A stretch of DNA of 64,000 bases from Planctopirus ephydatiae (GTDB taxonomy: Bacteria > Planctomycetota > Planctomycetia > Planctomycetales > Planctomycetaceae): NCBI RefSeq assembly GCF_007752345.1, contig NZ_CP036299.1, positions 3,869,501 through 3,933,500 of the forward strand. Direction: 5' to 3'. The notes beneath the pieces are model-generated. The model searched no databases. It saw only the letters and a program-made list of their open reading frames with translations, and was not told the DNA's origin. The position numbers and the translations under genes are program-made. Of this stretch, positions 28,532 to 38,900 are shown piece by piece; the first letter of the stretch is position 1, and every line of letters starts with the position of its first letter.

Positions 28532-30250
28532 TCAATATCGCAGCGAAGTCTGAATATAAAACTGGGTGCAGTCACCTCGGGGAATCGTCCGCTCGACATA
28601 TTTGCCGAACCAATACCACGAGTAGCCCGCCTGCAGATCCCACCATGGCTGGAAGTTGTACACACCGTAGATATCAAGAGCCGATCCGAGTCCCGTACCA
28701 TTCCCTGCGGTGCCGAAGGGGACTTGATTGACCTGATAGCCGGTATCCTGCCCGCTGGCCAGTTGCATCCAGTGAACTGCCGTGGCAGCCGTCATTTTGG
28801 TCGTGGGTTTCACATCCAGTTGGAGAGAATAGTCAATCAGGTTCTGCCCAGAGACGTTGTCCGAGAGTGCCCAGTAAGCATGTCCTAAAGGAAAGTAAGT
28901 GTAGAACGTATTGTCGATGCCGTCATTGGGATCAATATCGCCTGAACTCCAGTAAAACAATCCCGACAATCGCGGCTGCCACGGCCGACGTTTCCAGGTA
29001 TGACCGATCACAGTGGTGGCAAATCCTGCAGAAACCCGATCCCCGATATCTATCCCAAACTGATAACCCCCTTCGATTTCGAGATCCCAGATTCGATCAT
29101 CGTCAGCGATCCCATCCGAGACCGGGATGAGATGGGCTGCCCGTGTTCCCACCAGATGACGACTGCCATCGGCATAACCCACACGAGGCTCACTGTTATG
29201 CATCCACATCCAGTAAGCTTCAAAAACTGTGTTTTCGATCCCTGTGTAGGTTGCGTAAGCCCCACTGAAATAGACGTTGTAGTTCGGCTGATCAAAGTTC
29301 GTCCCGGCAATATCAGGATCATTGAAGCCTGAGGACGCACTGACTGGATTCACTGTGAACACATCGAGTTTCCAGTCACCTTCCTTGTGGAGATATCGAA
29401 ATCCTTGAAATGTCCTTCGAGAGTTCGACCAATCGAGGGGCGAAACGAGCCGCTGCCTACCGAACAACATCTCCTGTCGGCCATACCTGAAGACCGAGGA
29501 CGTTTCGTCATCAGCAAAAAGCACGAAATCGACAAAAGCGTTCGTGAGATCCCAGCGATTTTCATCAATTCCCTGGCGGGCAGCCTGATCGCCATATACC
29601 GAACCGTCCAGGATTTCTGCATAAACTCGAACCCAATCGCTGTAATGGACATCAACATAGTTTCGCCAGCGGATCAATGTGTAATCCTCGGCTGTGGCAG
29701 GCCCACGCCGGATGCGGTTTTTTTCCTGCAGATAACGAAAGCGAATTTCACCACCCGCTGACACTCGCCAATCTTCCCCAAGAAAACTTCCCTCCCGATT
29801 CTTCAAATGCTCACCTGGCAGCCATGCGTGTTCTGGCTGCTGGAGGATGGAAAAGTCATTCTCGTAGAACAATGTCTTCCAGGGCCCTGGTTCGTTCACA
29901 ACCTGAGGTGGAGGAAAAGCCAATGGCTTTTTCTGGGCGGGGATGATGGCAGTGACTGGAGGTGCCACTGGAGTTGTTATTTGCGTTGTACGGGATTCCG
30001 GGAAGATCTCTGAACTCAGAGCTGAGAACTCACCGTTTGATGACTGTTCAAAAACTTCCGTCACGAAACGAGATTCTTGATCCTGCGGAGCGTCATCGAC
30101 ATCTGATGAGGCTGTTCGTTTCGCAACATTCTGACAAGGCGCAGCGTCACAAGATCCCGACCCACAGCACGGCACGACAGTTATCAAAACTGTCGCTACG
30201 AAGTCTGCCGCAGACGAGAACCGGAATGCCCAGAAGAACCTTGATGGCAT
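28532..30250 (-). CDS. Alginate-export-type outer-membrane beta-barrel protein
   Basis: A 572-residue protein from the ATG at 30250 (a GTG lies two codons earlier). A signal-like segment ('VATVLITVVPCCGSGSC') is followed by a 100-residue linker and then a barrel matching the alginate-export family: 'WRVSAGGEIRFRYLQEKNR', 'YTLIRWRNYVDVHYSDWVRV', 'FRYGRQEMLFGRQRLVSP', 'SRRTFQGFRY', and a C-terminal aromatic end 'FYIQTSLRY' typical of outer-membrane insertion. Family members are 18-strand porins; alginate is the known cargo of AlgE only, so here the substrate is open. The neighbours give no polysaccharide export machinery. Confidence 0.83.
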   Translation of the reverse strand: MPSRFFWAFRFSSAADFVATVLITVVPCCGSGSCDAAPCQNVAKRTASSDVDDAPQDQESRFVTEVFEQSSNGEFSALSSEIFPESRTTQITTPVAPPVTAIIPAQKKPLAFPPPQVVNEPGPWKTLFYENDFSILQQPEHAWLPGEHLKNREGSFLGEDWRVSAGGEIRFRYLQEKNRIRRGPATAEDYTLIRWRNYVDVHYSDWVRVYAEILDGSVYGDQAARQGIDENRWDLTNAFVDFVLFADDETSSVFRYGRQEMLFGRQRLVSPLDWSNSRRTFQGFRYLHKEGDWKLDVFTVNPVSASSGFNDPDIAGTNFDQPNYNVYFSGAYATYTGIENTVFEAYWMWMHNSEPRVGYADGSRHLVGTRAAHLIPVSDGIADDDRIWDLEIEGGYQFGIDIGDRVSAGFATTVIGHTWKRRPWQPRLSGLFYWSSGDIDPNDGIDNTFYTYFPLGHAYWALSDNVSGQNLIDYSLQLDVKPTTKMTAATAVHWMQLASGQDTGYQVNQVPFGTAGNGTGLGSALDIYGVYNFQPWWDLQAGYSWYWFGKYVERTIPRGDCTQFYIQTSLRY

Positions 30251-30398
30251 CGACACGACGACTCACATTCGCTGGGGAAATCAAAAGATTCCACTCAATG
30301 AATGTTTCGACGGGCTCATTTCCCGGGCAAGAGTCGTTTATATCTCTCAATGCCAGATTCGGCACGCGACATTGAATGGCCTCAGAGTTCTCGCTGGA

Positions 30399-31166
30399 TC
30401 AACCGGCAGTTTTGACCGATTCTTCGCGAATGACCTTCTGATACGCAGCGACTGTCGTGGCATAACCCAATTCGAGAGCATCAGCTATCAAGGCATGTCC
30501 GATCGAGACTTCCAGCACGGCAGGAACCTCTCTTAGAAACTTTCCAAGATTCTCCAGATTCAAATCGTGCCCCGCATTCACCCCTAATCCATGTTCCAGG
30601 GCCATTTTCGCTGTCGCCACATACTGCTCAAGGATCAGGGCAGCGTTTTCTTTTCCGTAACTGGAAGCGTAAGGCTCTGTGTATAACTCGATGCGATCAG
30701 CCCCGACCTCTTTGGCTGCAGCAACTTGAGTCACATCCGGATCCAGAAACAGACTCGAACGAATCCCTGCTGCTCTGAGTTTTTCCAGCACAGGAACCAG
30801 CTTTTCACGGTCAGCGAGCACATTCCAACCATGATCACTCGTCGATTGTTCGGGCGAATCCGGAACCATCGTGCATTGATCCGGCACCACTTCGAACACC
30901 AGATCGAGAAATCCGTCCGCCAGAGGATTCCCCTCGATATTCAATTCAATTTGCGGGTGGTGCTGTCGAATTAAAGCCGAAAGCTCACGAACATCGCTGC
31001 GGCGAATATGCCTCTCATCTGGCCTGGGATGCACAGTAATCCCTTCGGCCCCAGCAGCGATACAGAGCGAAGCTGCCCTTAACACAGAGGGAATGCCCAG
31101 ATGTCGAGAGTTTCTGAGCAAAGCCACCTTGTTGACATTCACGCTCAGTTTTGTCTTTTCAACCAT
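30399..31166 (-). CDS. pdxJ: Pyridoxine 5'-phosphate synthase
   Basis: A 255-residue TIM-barrel protein of normal PdxJ length. It shows 'LSVNVNKVALLRNSRH' at the N-terminus, 'AGAEGITVHPRPDERHIRRS' (the catalytic histidine region), 'QIELNIEGNP', 'VLEKLRAAGIRSSLFLDP', 'GVNAGHDLNLENL' and 'VSIGHALIADALELG'. It condenses 1-deoxy-D-xylulose 5-phosphate with 3-amino-2-oxopropyl phosphate to make pyridoxine 5'-phosphate, the DXP-dependent route to vitamin B6. It lies 85 nt after the aminopropyltransferase gene on the same strand; no other B6 gene is in the window. Confidence 0.96.
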   Translation of the reverse strand: MVEKTKLSVNVNKVALLRNSRHLGIPSVLRAASLCIAAGAEGITVHPRPDERHIRRSDVRELSALIRQHHPQIELNIEGNPLADGFLDLVFEVVPDQCTMVPDSPEQSTSDHGWNVLADREKLVPVLEKLRAAGIRSSLFLDPDVTQVAAAKEVGADRIELYTEPYASSYGKENAALILEQYVATAKMALEHGLGVNAGHDLNLENLGKFLREVPAVLEVSIGHALIADALELGYATTVAAYQKVIREESVKTAG

Positions 31167-31251
31167 CGAAATTCCTCAGACTTGATTTAAGTCTCAGTGG
31201 TAAAAATCTGGCAGCAGGATATCTGCCGCAGTGACGGGCAGTCTGCTGGAA

Positions 31252-32181
31252 TTATTCTCGACGATCACCCTCGGCACTCAATGCGGGAGGATTTTCCAGA
31301 GTATAGATCGTCTGTTCCTGTTCGATGGCCTGGCGGACATACCGCGGTGTCTGCAAAGCCGCCACAAAAGCCGATCCATCGAACATCCGCAACGAACCTT
31401 GCACATATTCCTGCACGAGTTCATCAATTTTTGCAGGTGACAAGTCTGTTTCAATCGGCTTTGTTCGGGCAATGGTCAATCCCCACAAAGATCCATAAGT
31501 TGGCACTGGAGCAGCGGCAGCCACCGCATAGCCAAAGGCTGATTCCATAGTTTTCGTGACTCTGGCCAGCAATGTGACCCACGGAGGAGCCATTGAACCC
31601 GCCTGATTGATCAAGACCCCATCTGGTGTGAGTGCTGCCCGGCATGCCTCAAAAAACTCGCGGGTAAACAGTGGATAAGCCGGGCCTTCTTCGATGGGAT
31701 CGGTCAAGTCCGCAACAATGACATCATACTCACTCGAACTCGCTTCGATCAGGTCGAAGGCATCAGCGACCTGAATCTTCACCCGGGCATCATTCAGCGA
31801 CCCCTGATGAATCTCTGGCAACATCTCCCGGCAAGCATCAACGACCTCGCCATCCAGGTCGGCAATCACCACCTCTTCGACTGTCTTCCACTTGAGAACT
31901 TCCCGCGCAGCTCCCCCATCAGCTCCACCGGCAATCAGCACTCGTTTGGGTGCTCCATGCAGGACACACGGAAGATGCGCAATCAGTTCATGATAAATGA
32001 ACTCATCTCCCGTGCAGGTCTGCCACTTCCCATCCAGCACCAGAGCTTTGCCGTAGCTCTCACTGATGACGATCGACATTTCCTGGAAGGCCGTCTGCTT
32101 ATGCATCAGCATCTGTGAGACTCCATGCTGATAAATGTCAACCGGAGACAAACGTTCGGCAATCCAGACACTCGCATCCAT
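31252..32181 (-). CDS. speE: Spermidine-synthase-family aminopropyltransferase (ACL5-like motifs)
   Basis: A 309-residue protein from the ATG at 32181; the frame is open to 32253 but that part is not family-like. The N-terminal beta domain carries 'KALVLDGKWQTCTGDEFIYH'. The decarboxylated-SAM site is 'IAGGADGGAAREVLKW' followed by 'IADLDGEVVDACREMLP' and 'VADAFDL'. The catalytic loop reads 'DLTDPIEEGPAYPLFTREFF'. Classic spermidine synthases have DSSDP there, whereas the plant thermospermine synthase ACL5 has DLADP-x-EGGP, so the product could be a tetraamine rather than spermidine. It starts 78 nt downstream of the FAH-family gene's stop. Confidence 0.88.
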   Translation of the reverse strand: MDASVWIAERLSPVDIYQHGVSQMLMHKQTAFQEMSIVISESYGKALVLDGKWQTCTGDEFIYHELIAHLPCVLHGAPKRVLIAGGADGGAAREVLKWKTVEEVVIADLDGEVVDACREMLPEIHQGSLNDARVKIQVADAFDLIEASSSEYDVIVADLTDPIEEGPAYPLFTREFFEACRAALTPDGVLINQAGSMAPPWVTLLARVTKTMESAFGYAVAAAAPVPTYGSLWGLTIARTKPIETDLSPAKIDELVQEYVQGSLRMFDGSAFVAALQTPRYVRQAIEQEQTIYTLENPPALSAEGDRRE

Positions 32182-32259
32182 AAACCAATCCCAACTCACA
32201 CAGGGCCGGCATGCCCACCCATAGGCCTCAGATCTGTCACAACAGGCAGACATCTCGCA

Positions 32260-33135
32260 TCAGGCTTGAGCAGCAGCTTTCACGATGGGGTTGGTTAATG
32301 TCCCGATGCCTTCAATCTCAATCGAGACTTCATCTCCCTGTTCGAGAGAGAAATTGTTATCGGGAACAATCCCGGTCCCTGTCAGCAGAAAGGCCCCCTG
32401 GGGAACGTCGTTCTCAAATGTCAGCCAGTGAATCAGTTCGCTGAAAGATCGCTTGAGCATCCCCAGATGAGTTTCATCCTGACTGACAACCTGCCCACCG
32501 CGGCGAATCTTGAGTCGAACTGCGTTCCCTTCCAGTGTTAAAGGGCTGCTCGCCAGTCGTACCCACGGGCCCAGGCCGCAGCATTGGTTGTAGACTTTAG
32601 CCTGTGGCAAATAGAGAGGATTCTCACCTTCGATATCCCGTGCCGACATATCATTACCGACGGTATAGCCCACCAGTTTGCCTTCGGGCGAAATCACCAG
32701 AGCCAGTTCTGGTTCAGGGACTGACCATTGGCTATCTGAACGAACTCTTAACGCCTGGCCAGGCCCCGAAACTCGAGCTGGTGTGGCTTTGAAGAAAATC
32801 TCAGGTCGGGGGGCTGTATAGACTTTGTCGTAATGCGAAGCACCCGCTTCGGACTCTTCCATACGAGCGACCTGACTACGCCGGTAGGTCACACCAGCTG
32901 CCCAGACTTCCTGCCTGTCAACGGGGGCCAGGAATTTGAGTTCCTCCACTGGTACAGGGCTCAATGACCCATCCACCAGATATCGCGCCAACCCCAACGG
33001 ATCGGGAGCATGCAGGATATCTGCCAGACTGCGGACATGATCGACCTGCAACAAATCCAGCAGCTTCCAGGTTCCCTCTTCCCCCAGAGCGACACGGACT
33101 TCCCCATCGACCAGTTGGACTTTGCCGAGATACAT
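32260..33135 (-). CDS. Fumarylacetoacetate hydrolase-family protein
   Basis: A 291-residue protein from the ATG at 33135 (a GTG three codons earlier is possible). It has the FAH C-terminal catalytic fold: 'EIFFKATPARVSGPGQALRV', then the metal ligands in 'SVPEPELALV', 'GYTVGNDMSARDIEGENPLY' and 'QAKVYNQCCGLGPWV', ending with 'LLTGTGIVPDNNFSLEQGDE'. Family reactions include hydrolysis, hydration, decarboxylation or dehydration of 2-oxo acids. The N-terminal 90 residues resemble the sugar-acid dehydratase branch (AraD1-like), but this is only an impression. The substrate is not known. It could share a transcript with the downstream aminopropyltransferase. Confidence 0.86.
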   Translation of the reverse strand: MYLGKVQLVDGEVRVALGEEGTWKLLDLLQVDHVRSLADILHAPDPLGLARYLVDGSLSPVPVEELKFLAPVDRQEVWAAGVTYRRSQVARMEESEAGASHYDKVYTAPRPEIFFKATPARVSGPGQALRVRSDSQWSVPEPELALVISPEGKLVGYTVGNDMSARDIEGENPLYLPQAKVYNQCCGLGPWVRLASSPLTLEGNAVRLKIRRGGQVVSQDETHLGMLKRSFSELIHWLTFENDVPQGAFLLTGTGIVPDNNFSLEQGDEVSIEIEGIGTLTNPIVKAAAQA

Positions 33136-33362
33136 AGCGAGCACTTTCTATTGAATTGAACTGACTGCCCGATTGGGCTCATTCATTTTTTTCAGTCAAG
33201 GACTATCGCGGGAAATCCATGCTGGCCTGACACAAATCAGTTTCAAGAGATTCCGTTGCTTCAGGAATTTCTCACACTTCGCTACACCTGGGCAGAGAAT
33301 CAAAGTGAGGGGGATTTCGTTTTGATCATGATCAGAAGTCTGCATCCGGGTGAGCTGTCCAT

Positions 33363-35132
33363 TTAATGAAACTCCAGACTTCGATGGGCATCACTCTCAG
33401 TCAAAACAGGAGCTTGCTCCGACACGCTTTCAACCTTGCGAAAGGCAAAGAACAGAAACACGATCGCCATCAATCCATAACCGATGGCCACATCCGTAGC
33501 ATGATAAAGCATGGATCCTTCCGGTGCGCGGCTTCCTGCAAACAAAAAATCGACCAGATTCCCCGAAAGCTGGTAGCTGTGCGTTAAGCCTGCTCCCGCA
33601 AAAATCGCTCCAATTGATGACCAGCAGGCCGCCCGCAGAAACCTTCGCTCAATCAGTTCCACCGCAATGGTCGCGAGAATGACGCAGGTAAAAATGTACC
33701 CCCGCTCCATTGAGATCAGACCATGCAGCAGAAAACCATTGACCTGTTGCGAGAAATCTTTACTGAGCAGCGACTGCATTGTGACGCCGCCAGCCACGAG
33801 AAATGCCCCCTGAACGACTGTCATTCCCCACGCTGCAATTGCAGGAAACAGCCCGATGGCCACGGCTGGTGCATGTGCTGGCGGACAAGCCACAAATGCC
33901 TGCGCCGTAATGACCACGCCAATCCATAGCACTATCGGCACACCCGCTTCAATGGGTACTAACGATTGAATGAGAGCTACAGTCCCTGTCACACAGAGGA
34001 TGGTGATCACGACACCATTGATGATCGAGTATCCGGCCCTGGCGCCTAAGCCTTTCCAGCCGGGATGACCAATGTAAATGGTCGTCGGAAAACAACTGCC
34101 AAATGCTGCCGCAGCTAAAGTCCCCAGCCCATTCATCGCCAGAGATGATTTTGTGTCGTATGCATCGCCCGCAGCCTCTGCTGATTCAATGTTCTGCAAG
34201 CTTCCTAACAGATTAAATAACCCCATCGGGATAATCACAGAGAGCAGTCCCAGCCACTGCCCAGGATCAGCCACCACCTGCCACAAATCACCAAGCCACA
34301 ACTGCGGTGGCGCAAATCCTATCACTTGCCACGATTCACGAACGGCACTCGAATTCAAGGCATGACGCGCTATCCAGACTGGTCCATCAGCCCACACCTG
34401 ATGCAAAAACGTCAACCCCCACGCCAGCAACACCCCGGCCAGCAAAGAAACAAAACCGCCTGGAAGTCGCCACGGAAACGAGACTCGCGAAAAGTAGGTC
34501 ACCAGCACGATGGCCAGTGGCACCATCGCGATCAGTGGTTTCTGAATGAGTTGCAGCGTGAAGCTCATGGAGATAAAGCCAATCGCGATCCCCGCAAGCG
34601 TGGATAACAATGCTGCCCGGGGCGTTCTTCTCCGAACAGATTCCGCCACAAATGCCCCGCAGAACTCAATCAAGCCAGAGCCCAGGCAAGCCACCAATCC
34701 CACTCGCCAGGCCTGTTCTGCCGCAGTGACAGAGCTGGCTCCTTTGGCTGTCGCTGCCACATACGCTGGCACCATCACAAAGAAGACATAGACCAGTAAT
34801 GAAGGGGTGTTGATCCCATAGGGTAAAGCCGTCACGTCATTGCGGCCGGTTCGTCTGGCCAGTTGTCGGGCTTGCCACGCATAAAACAGATTTCCGACCA
34901 GCAAACTGACTGCCACCCCGGGCAGAATTCTCTGGTAGAGCAGAAAAGCCGCTTCACCGCTCATGCCGCACATGGCACCGCATAACGTCACGATCAGAAT
35001 CAACTGGACGAGATTATCGACGAACAATCCGAAAAAACCGTCCAGATCGCGTGGTACAAACCAGCGAAATGGTTCTGCTGAAAGGGCCGAGCCACCACTT
35101 GGGGAAGGTGCCAGATCACGCTGTTGTTGCAT
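33363..35132 (-). CDS. NCS2-type (AzgA/xanthine-uracil-like) permease
   Basis: A 589-residue integral membrane protein with about 12-14 helices. The N-terminal part '[20 protein letters not shown]' is followed by '[20 protein letters not shown]', which matches the first half-helix region of the AzgA branch of purine/sulfate-type transporters, and '[20 protein letters not shown]' resembles the conserved transmembrane 8 region. Solute is probably a nucleobase or related compound taken up with protons, but the acidic and polar recognition residues cannot be assigned with confidence. It is longer than most NCS2 carriers (about 430-480). It diverges from rdgB across 209 bp, so a shared link to purine metabolism is possible but unproven. 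Confidence 0.78.
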   Translation of the reverse strand: MQQQRDLAPSPSGGSALSAEPFRWFVPRDLDGFFGLFVDNLVQLILIVTLCGAMCGMSGEAAFLLYQRILPGVAVSLLVGNLFYAWQARQLARRTGRNDVTALPYGINTPSLLVYVFFVMVPAYVAATAKGASSVTAAEQAWRVGLVACLGSGLIEFCGAFVAESVRRRTPRAALLSTLAGIAIGFISMSFTLQLIQKPLIAMVPLAIVLVTYFSRVSFPWRLPGGFVSLLAGVLLAWGLTFLHQVWADGPVWIARHALNSSAVRESWQVIGFAPPQLWLGDLWQVVADPGQWLGLLSVIIPMGLFNLLGSLQNIESAEAAGDAYDTKSSLAMNGLGTLAAAAFGSCFPTTIYIGHPGWKGLGARAGYSIINGVVITILCVTGTVALIQSLVPIEAGVPIVLWIGVVITAQAFVACPPAHAPAVAIGLFPAIAAWGMTVVQGAFLVAGGVTMQSLLSKDFSQQVNGFLLHGLISMERGYIFTCVILATIAVELIERRFLRAACWSSIGAIFAGAGLTHSYQLSGNLVDFLFAGSRAPEGSMLYHATDVAIGYGLMAIVFLFFAFRKVESVSEQAPVLTESDAHRSLEFH

Positions 35133-35341
35133 GGATCACCTGATGATTGCACGACGGATGGACATTCATGGCTGGTCAGAGCCTGTCACCGATCTCCGCG
35201 TGATGAACGAAGAGTGGCAACAGATTTTCCATCGTTCTATAACGGAATGCTTCGCAGTTCCATCGTGAAGTCACCCGGCCAAAACAAACAACCATCAACT
35301 CTCGATAGCTTCAACCGGACCCTCACTCCTTTTTACTCCCC

Positions 35342-35977
35342 ATGAATAAAGAATTCTTTCAGATGCACCTTGCTGAACCTGTCGTTCTTAGCAGCCGAAA
35401 TCGCAAGAAAATCGGCGAAGTCATGGAACTGCTCGCCCCTTGGGGGATTCAGGTTCAGGGTGTTTCTGAATTTGAATCGATCCAGGATGTCGCAGAGACG
35501 GGCAGCACTTTTGCCGAGAATGCCGATCTCAAAGCCACGACGGTCGCCAGGCAACTCTATCGTTGGACCATTGCTGAGGACAGCGGGCTCTGTGTACCGG
35601 CCCTGGGCCATGCCCCCGGTGTTTATTCAGCACGCTATGCCGGTGAGCCCTCTAATGATCAGCGAAACAACACCAAGCTCTTGGCTGAAATGTCATCACT
35701 GCAAGGAGATGATCGAGCCGCGTACTACGTCTGCCATGCTGTTCTGAGTGATCCCCAGGGCCAGATTCGTGTCCGAGTGGAAGGACGCTGCTGGGGAAAA
35801 ATTCTGACTCAGCCCAGCGGCAACCACGGTTTTGGCTACGATCCACTCTTTCTTGTCCCCGAGTATCACCTGACATTCGGGCAACTCGCCCCGGCTGTCA
35901 AAAGACACATCAGCCACAGAGCGCGAACCTTTGAACAGTTCATTCCACTGATGATCACTGTGTTACAATCCCACTGA
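35342..35977 (+). CDS. rdgB: dITP/XTP pyrophosphatase (non-canonical purine NTP hydrolase)
   Basis: A 211-residue HAM1/RdgB-family protein. It shows the substrate-binding start 'VVLSSRNRKKIGEVMELLAP' (S/T-x-N-x-x-K pattern), 'TGSTFAENADLKATTVAR', the acidic 'AEDSGLCVPALGHAPGVYSA' block that binds metal and defines the family, 'GFGYDPLFLVPEYHLTFGQL' and the closing 'HISHRARTFEQF' (S-H-R-x-x-A). It removes dITP and XTP from the nucleotide pool. A second ATG at 35363 is possible. It is convergent with glnE: only six bases separate the two stop codons. Confidence 0.95.
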   Translation: MNKEFFQMHLAEPVVLSSRNRKKIGEVMELLAPWGIQVQGVSEFESIQDVAETGSTFAENADLKATTVARQLYRWTIAEDSGLCVPALGHAPGVYSARYAGEPSNDQRNNTKLLAEMSSLQGDDRAAYYVCHAVLSDPQGQIRVRVEGRCWGKILTQPSGNHGFGYDPLFLVPEYHLTFGQLAPAVKRHISHRARTFEQFIPLMITVLQSH

Positions 35978-35993
35978 GCAGTGTTACAACCCA
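35960..35993. repeat. Near-direct repeat spanning both stop codons of rdgB and glnE
   Basis: GTGTTACAATCCCA at 35960-35973 recurs as GTGTTACAACCCA at 35981-35993 (one base deleted). The first copy is followed at once by the rdgB TGA (35975-35977); the second contains the glnE stop (35984-35986, read on minus). It resembles the stop-codon duplications at 13258 and 18754. Confidence 0.7.
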
Positions 35994-38900
35994 ATTGATC
36001 CGTGCGTCCCCTCTTCGAGAACAGCGCCTGGCACACTGGCCATCTCAACATCCGGATGCGAGTCCAGATTCGGATCTGTCCACCGGCGCACCAGTTCCGT
36101 CACAACTTGAATATGCTTTTCCATTTCACTCGCCAGTTCAGCTTCCCGGTCGTGATAACCCAGACGCCTGGCCAGAAACTCGAACTCCTCGCTGCTGGCA
36201 GGAGGGACTGTCAAATCGCGAGCATCGCCTCGCACCATGCGCAGTGCATCGATTAATGCCCGATGAAAGCGATAAGCGGCTTTAAGTTTTTCAGCATCAT
36301 CTAATGGTAAAAGCGCCAGATCCCGCATCATTCTGAGAGCTTCGCGAGTGTTTGTCGTCCGCAATTCGGGATGGGTCGATCCCCACGTCAATTGCAGGGC
36401 TTGAACCAGATACTCACAGTCCACAAGACCACCAGGGCTCAGCTTGGCATTGAAACCATCACTATTGGAAAGCTGTCTCACCTGCCTTTCCCGTAAGGCT
36501 CGCATGGCTGCAAAGTCAAATTTCTGACCCGAGTACAACACCTGATCACGAAATGCTTCCAGCGCTTTCCCGAGTTCCTGGTCTCCCGCCACATGACGCA
36601 GCTTCACTAACGCCTGACGTTCATAAGGCCAGGCTGGGCCACCGAACCCGAAGTAGCTGATGAAAGCCTCTTTCGAGACCGCCAGATTGCCAGCCTTGCC
36701 ATAAGGCCTCAATCGCAAATCAATCCGAAAGATCCCTTCCTGCCGGGCGAAGATCGATTGAGAAAACAGTTCCACGAGGCGATGAAAGAATTCACTCGTG
36801 GCAATCGGGCGAGGCCCATCAGTTTTCCCCTCACCTTCATACACCAGCATGAGCTCAATATCTGAGGCAAAGCCCATCTCTTTGCCCCCACATTTCCCTA
36901 ACGCCAGCACTGTCCAACTGCACGGACTTCCTGCATGCAAAAGTGGCGAGCCATGCCGCCATGTCAGTTCCCGCAATGACATTTCAAACGCACGCGAAAC
37001 GACCACTTCCGCAAGATCTGTCAACTCATTCGAAAAGTGACCAAATGGCCCGATGTATCCCAGAATATGCCGCATATCGATGCGGAACATTTCACGATCC
37101 TTGAAGGAATTCAGCCGCAATTGCCAGCGGGAAAGATCGGCCCCCTGAAAAATCTCCTGCCTCAATTCCTCCGCCAGTTGCTCTTTAGTTGTCGCAATCT
37201 GCAACCCCTCCACATCTGCCAGGACAGGGAACAGATTCGAATGCTGCAAACGGAGAAAGTCCTGCCAGAGAAAATCACTGATCCCGAGGAGTTTGGCCAG
37301 TGCATCGAGCACTTCCGGCCGCTCCAGCGACGAAAGCTGCTCCCACCACGCCTCCTGCAGAAAAAGTTCCTGCAAGAACTGGCGAAAATGCACCAGTGCC
37401 GCCTCCGGATTCGGAGCCTTTGGCAACAGATGCGTGAACTGCTGTATGAGCGCAATGGCTGCTTTCAGCTCTTCAACATGCCGATCATCCTGAATCCGGC
37501 CACCTCGTCGGGCATCAGTAATCAGAAGTGTATCATGAACTCGATGCCCTTCATTGCGGATCGCCATCTGTTCGATGGCCACACCACAGATCGCCAGGGC
37601 GTTCGTAAATTCGTACAAAAAGCCGATCGAGTCATCGGCTTTCAGGCACAGGAGTGTCGCCTGCCGCTCACGGGCATCCTGGACAGAAATCTCGACTGGT
37701 AACAACCGGGAACCTGAGGATTCATTCCCCCGCAGAGCAGCCGCGACTCGCTTCGCCAGTAAACCTTGAGCCTCTGCATGGCCTTTAGTTCTCGCGACAT
37801 GTTTGAGAGTCCGCAGATCATCTTCATAACGCTGCCACAATTCCGGAACGACAGCATCAACTAAAGGCTTGGCGTGAAAGACATCGACAAAATCCCGGAG
37901 ATGTTGTTGATGGACTTCCCTTGTGACACGCTTATTCGTTCGCAGAGACTGGGCATAACGTGTGAGGATTTCGGATGGATGACAATCGGTGAATACGTCA
38001 CCACTGCAGATGTCAAAGCCGTACACAAATAACAGCCCGCAGATCATGGACAGGTCACCGGGCTCATCCACTCCCAGAACTGTCACGCGGTAAGCACCAT
38101 CTGGCATCGAGTTGGCATCGACCCGCACCGATTGCTCGATTGTCAACTCCTGCAACCAATCCCGATGCTTCTGACGCTCTTCTTTCGAGAAAGCCTTTTC
38201 ATAACTGACAAGACCAAATGTCTCGACGCTTGCGGTATGCAAAGGTTGAATTTCAATGGGCTCAACAGTTTCTGTCAGCAGATACTTTTCATAAATACGT
38301 CGAATCTCACGGCTATGATCCTCATAGTGGCGGATAAACGTCGCGGCATCGGGAAAATCGAGTCTTCTCGCCAGATAAGATAGTTCCCGCTCGTTCTCTG
38401 GAAGTGCGTGGTCTTGCTTATTGTGCATTAACTGAATGGCATGCTCGATGGTTCTCAGGAAGACATATCCCACTGTCAACTGCCGATATTCATCTGCCTG
38501 CAGGAACCCCTGATCGGCCAGCCTGACCAGTGAATCGAGTGTATTCCTTGAACGAATATGTGGATGTGTCAATCCACGAGTCATCTGCAGGTACTGCACA
38601 ATGAACTCAATATCTCGAATCGAGCCCATACCCGATTTCACTTCTCCCCATTGCCGACCGCGCCGAACCAGGCCCTGCTCGATCTTCTGTTTTGATTCTC
38701 GAATGCTGGCTCGCACTGCAGATTCGGGAGCACCATGAATGACATTTTCTATCAATCCCAGAAACTCTTCACCCAGGGCAAAGTCACCGGCAATGACTCG
38801 AGCCTTGATCAATGCCTGCTTTTCCCAGATGGCAGCATGGCGGGACAGATACGTCAGATACGCTTCAGGAGTCGAAACCAGATTCCCCGAACGCCCCCAG

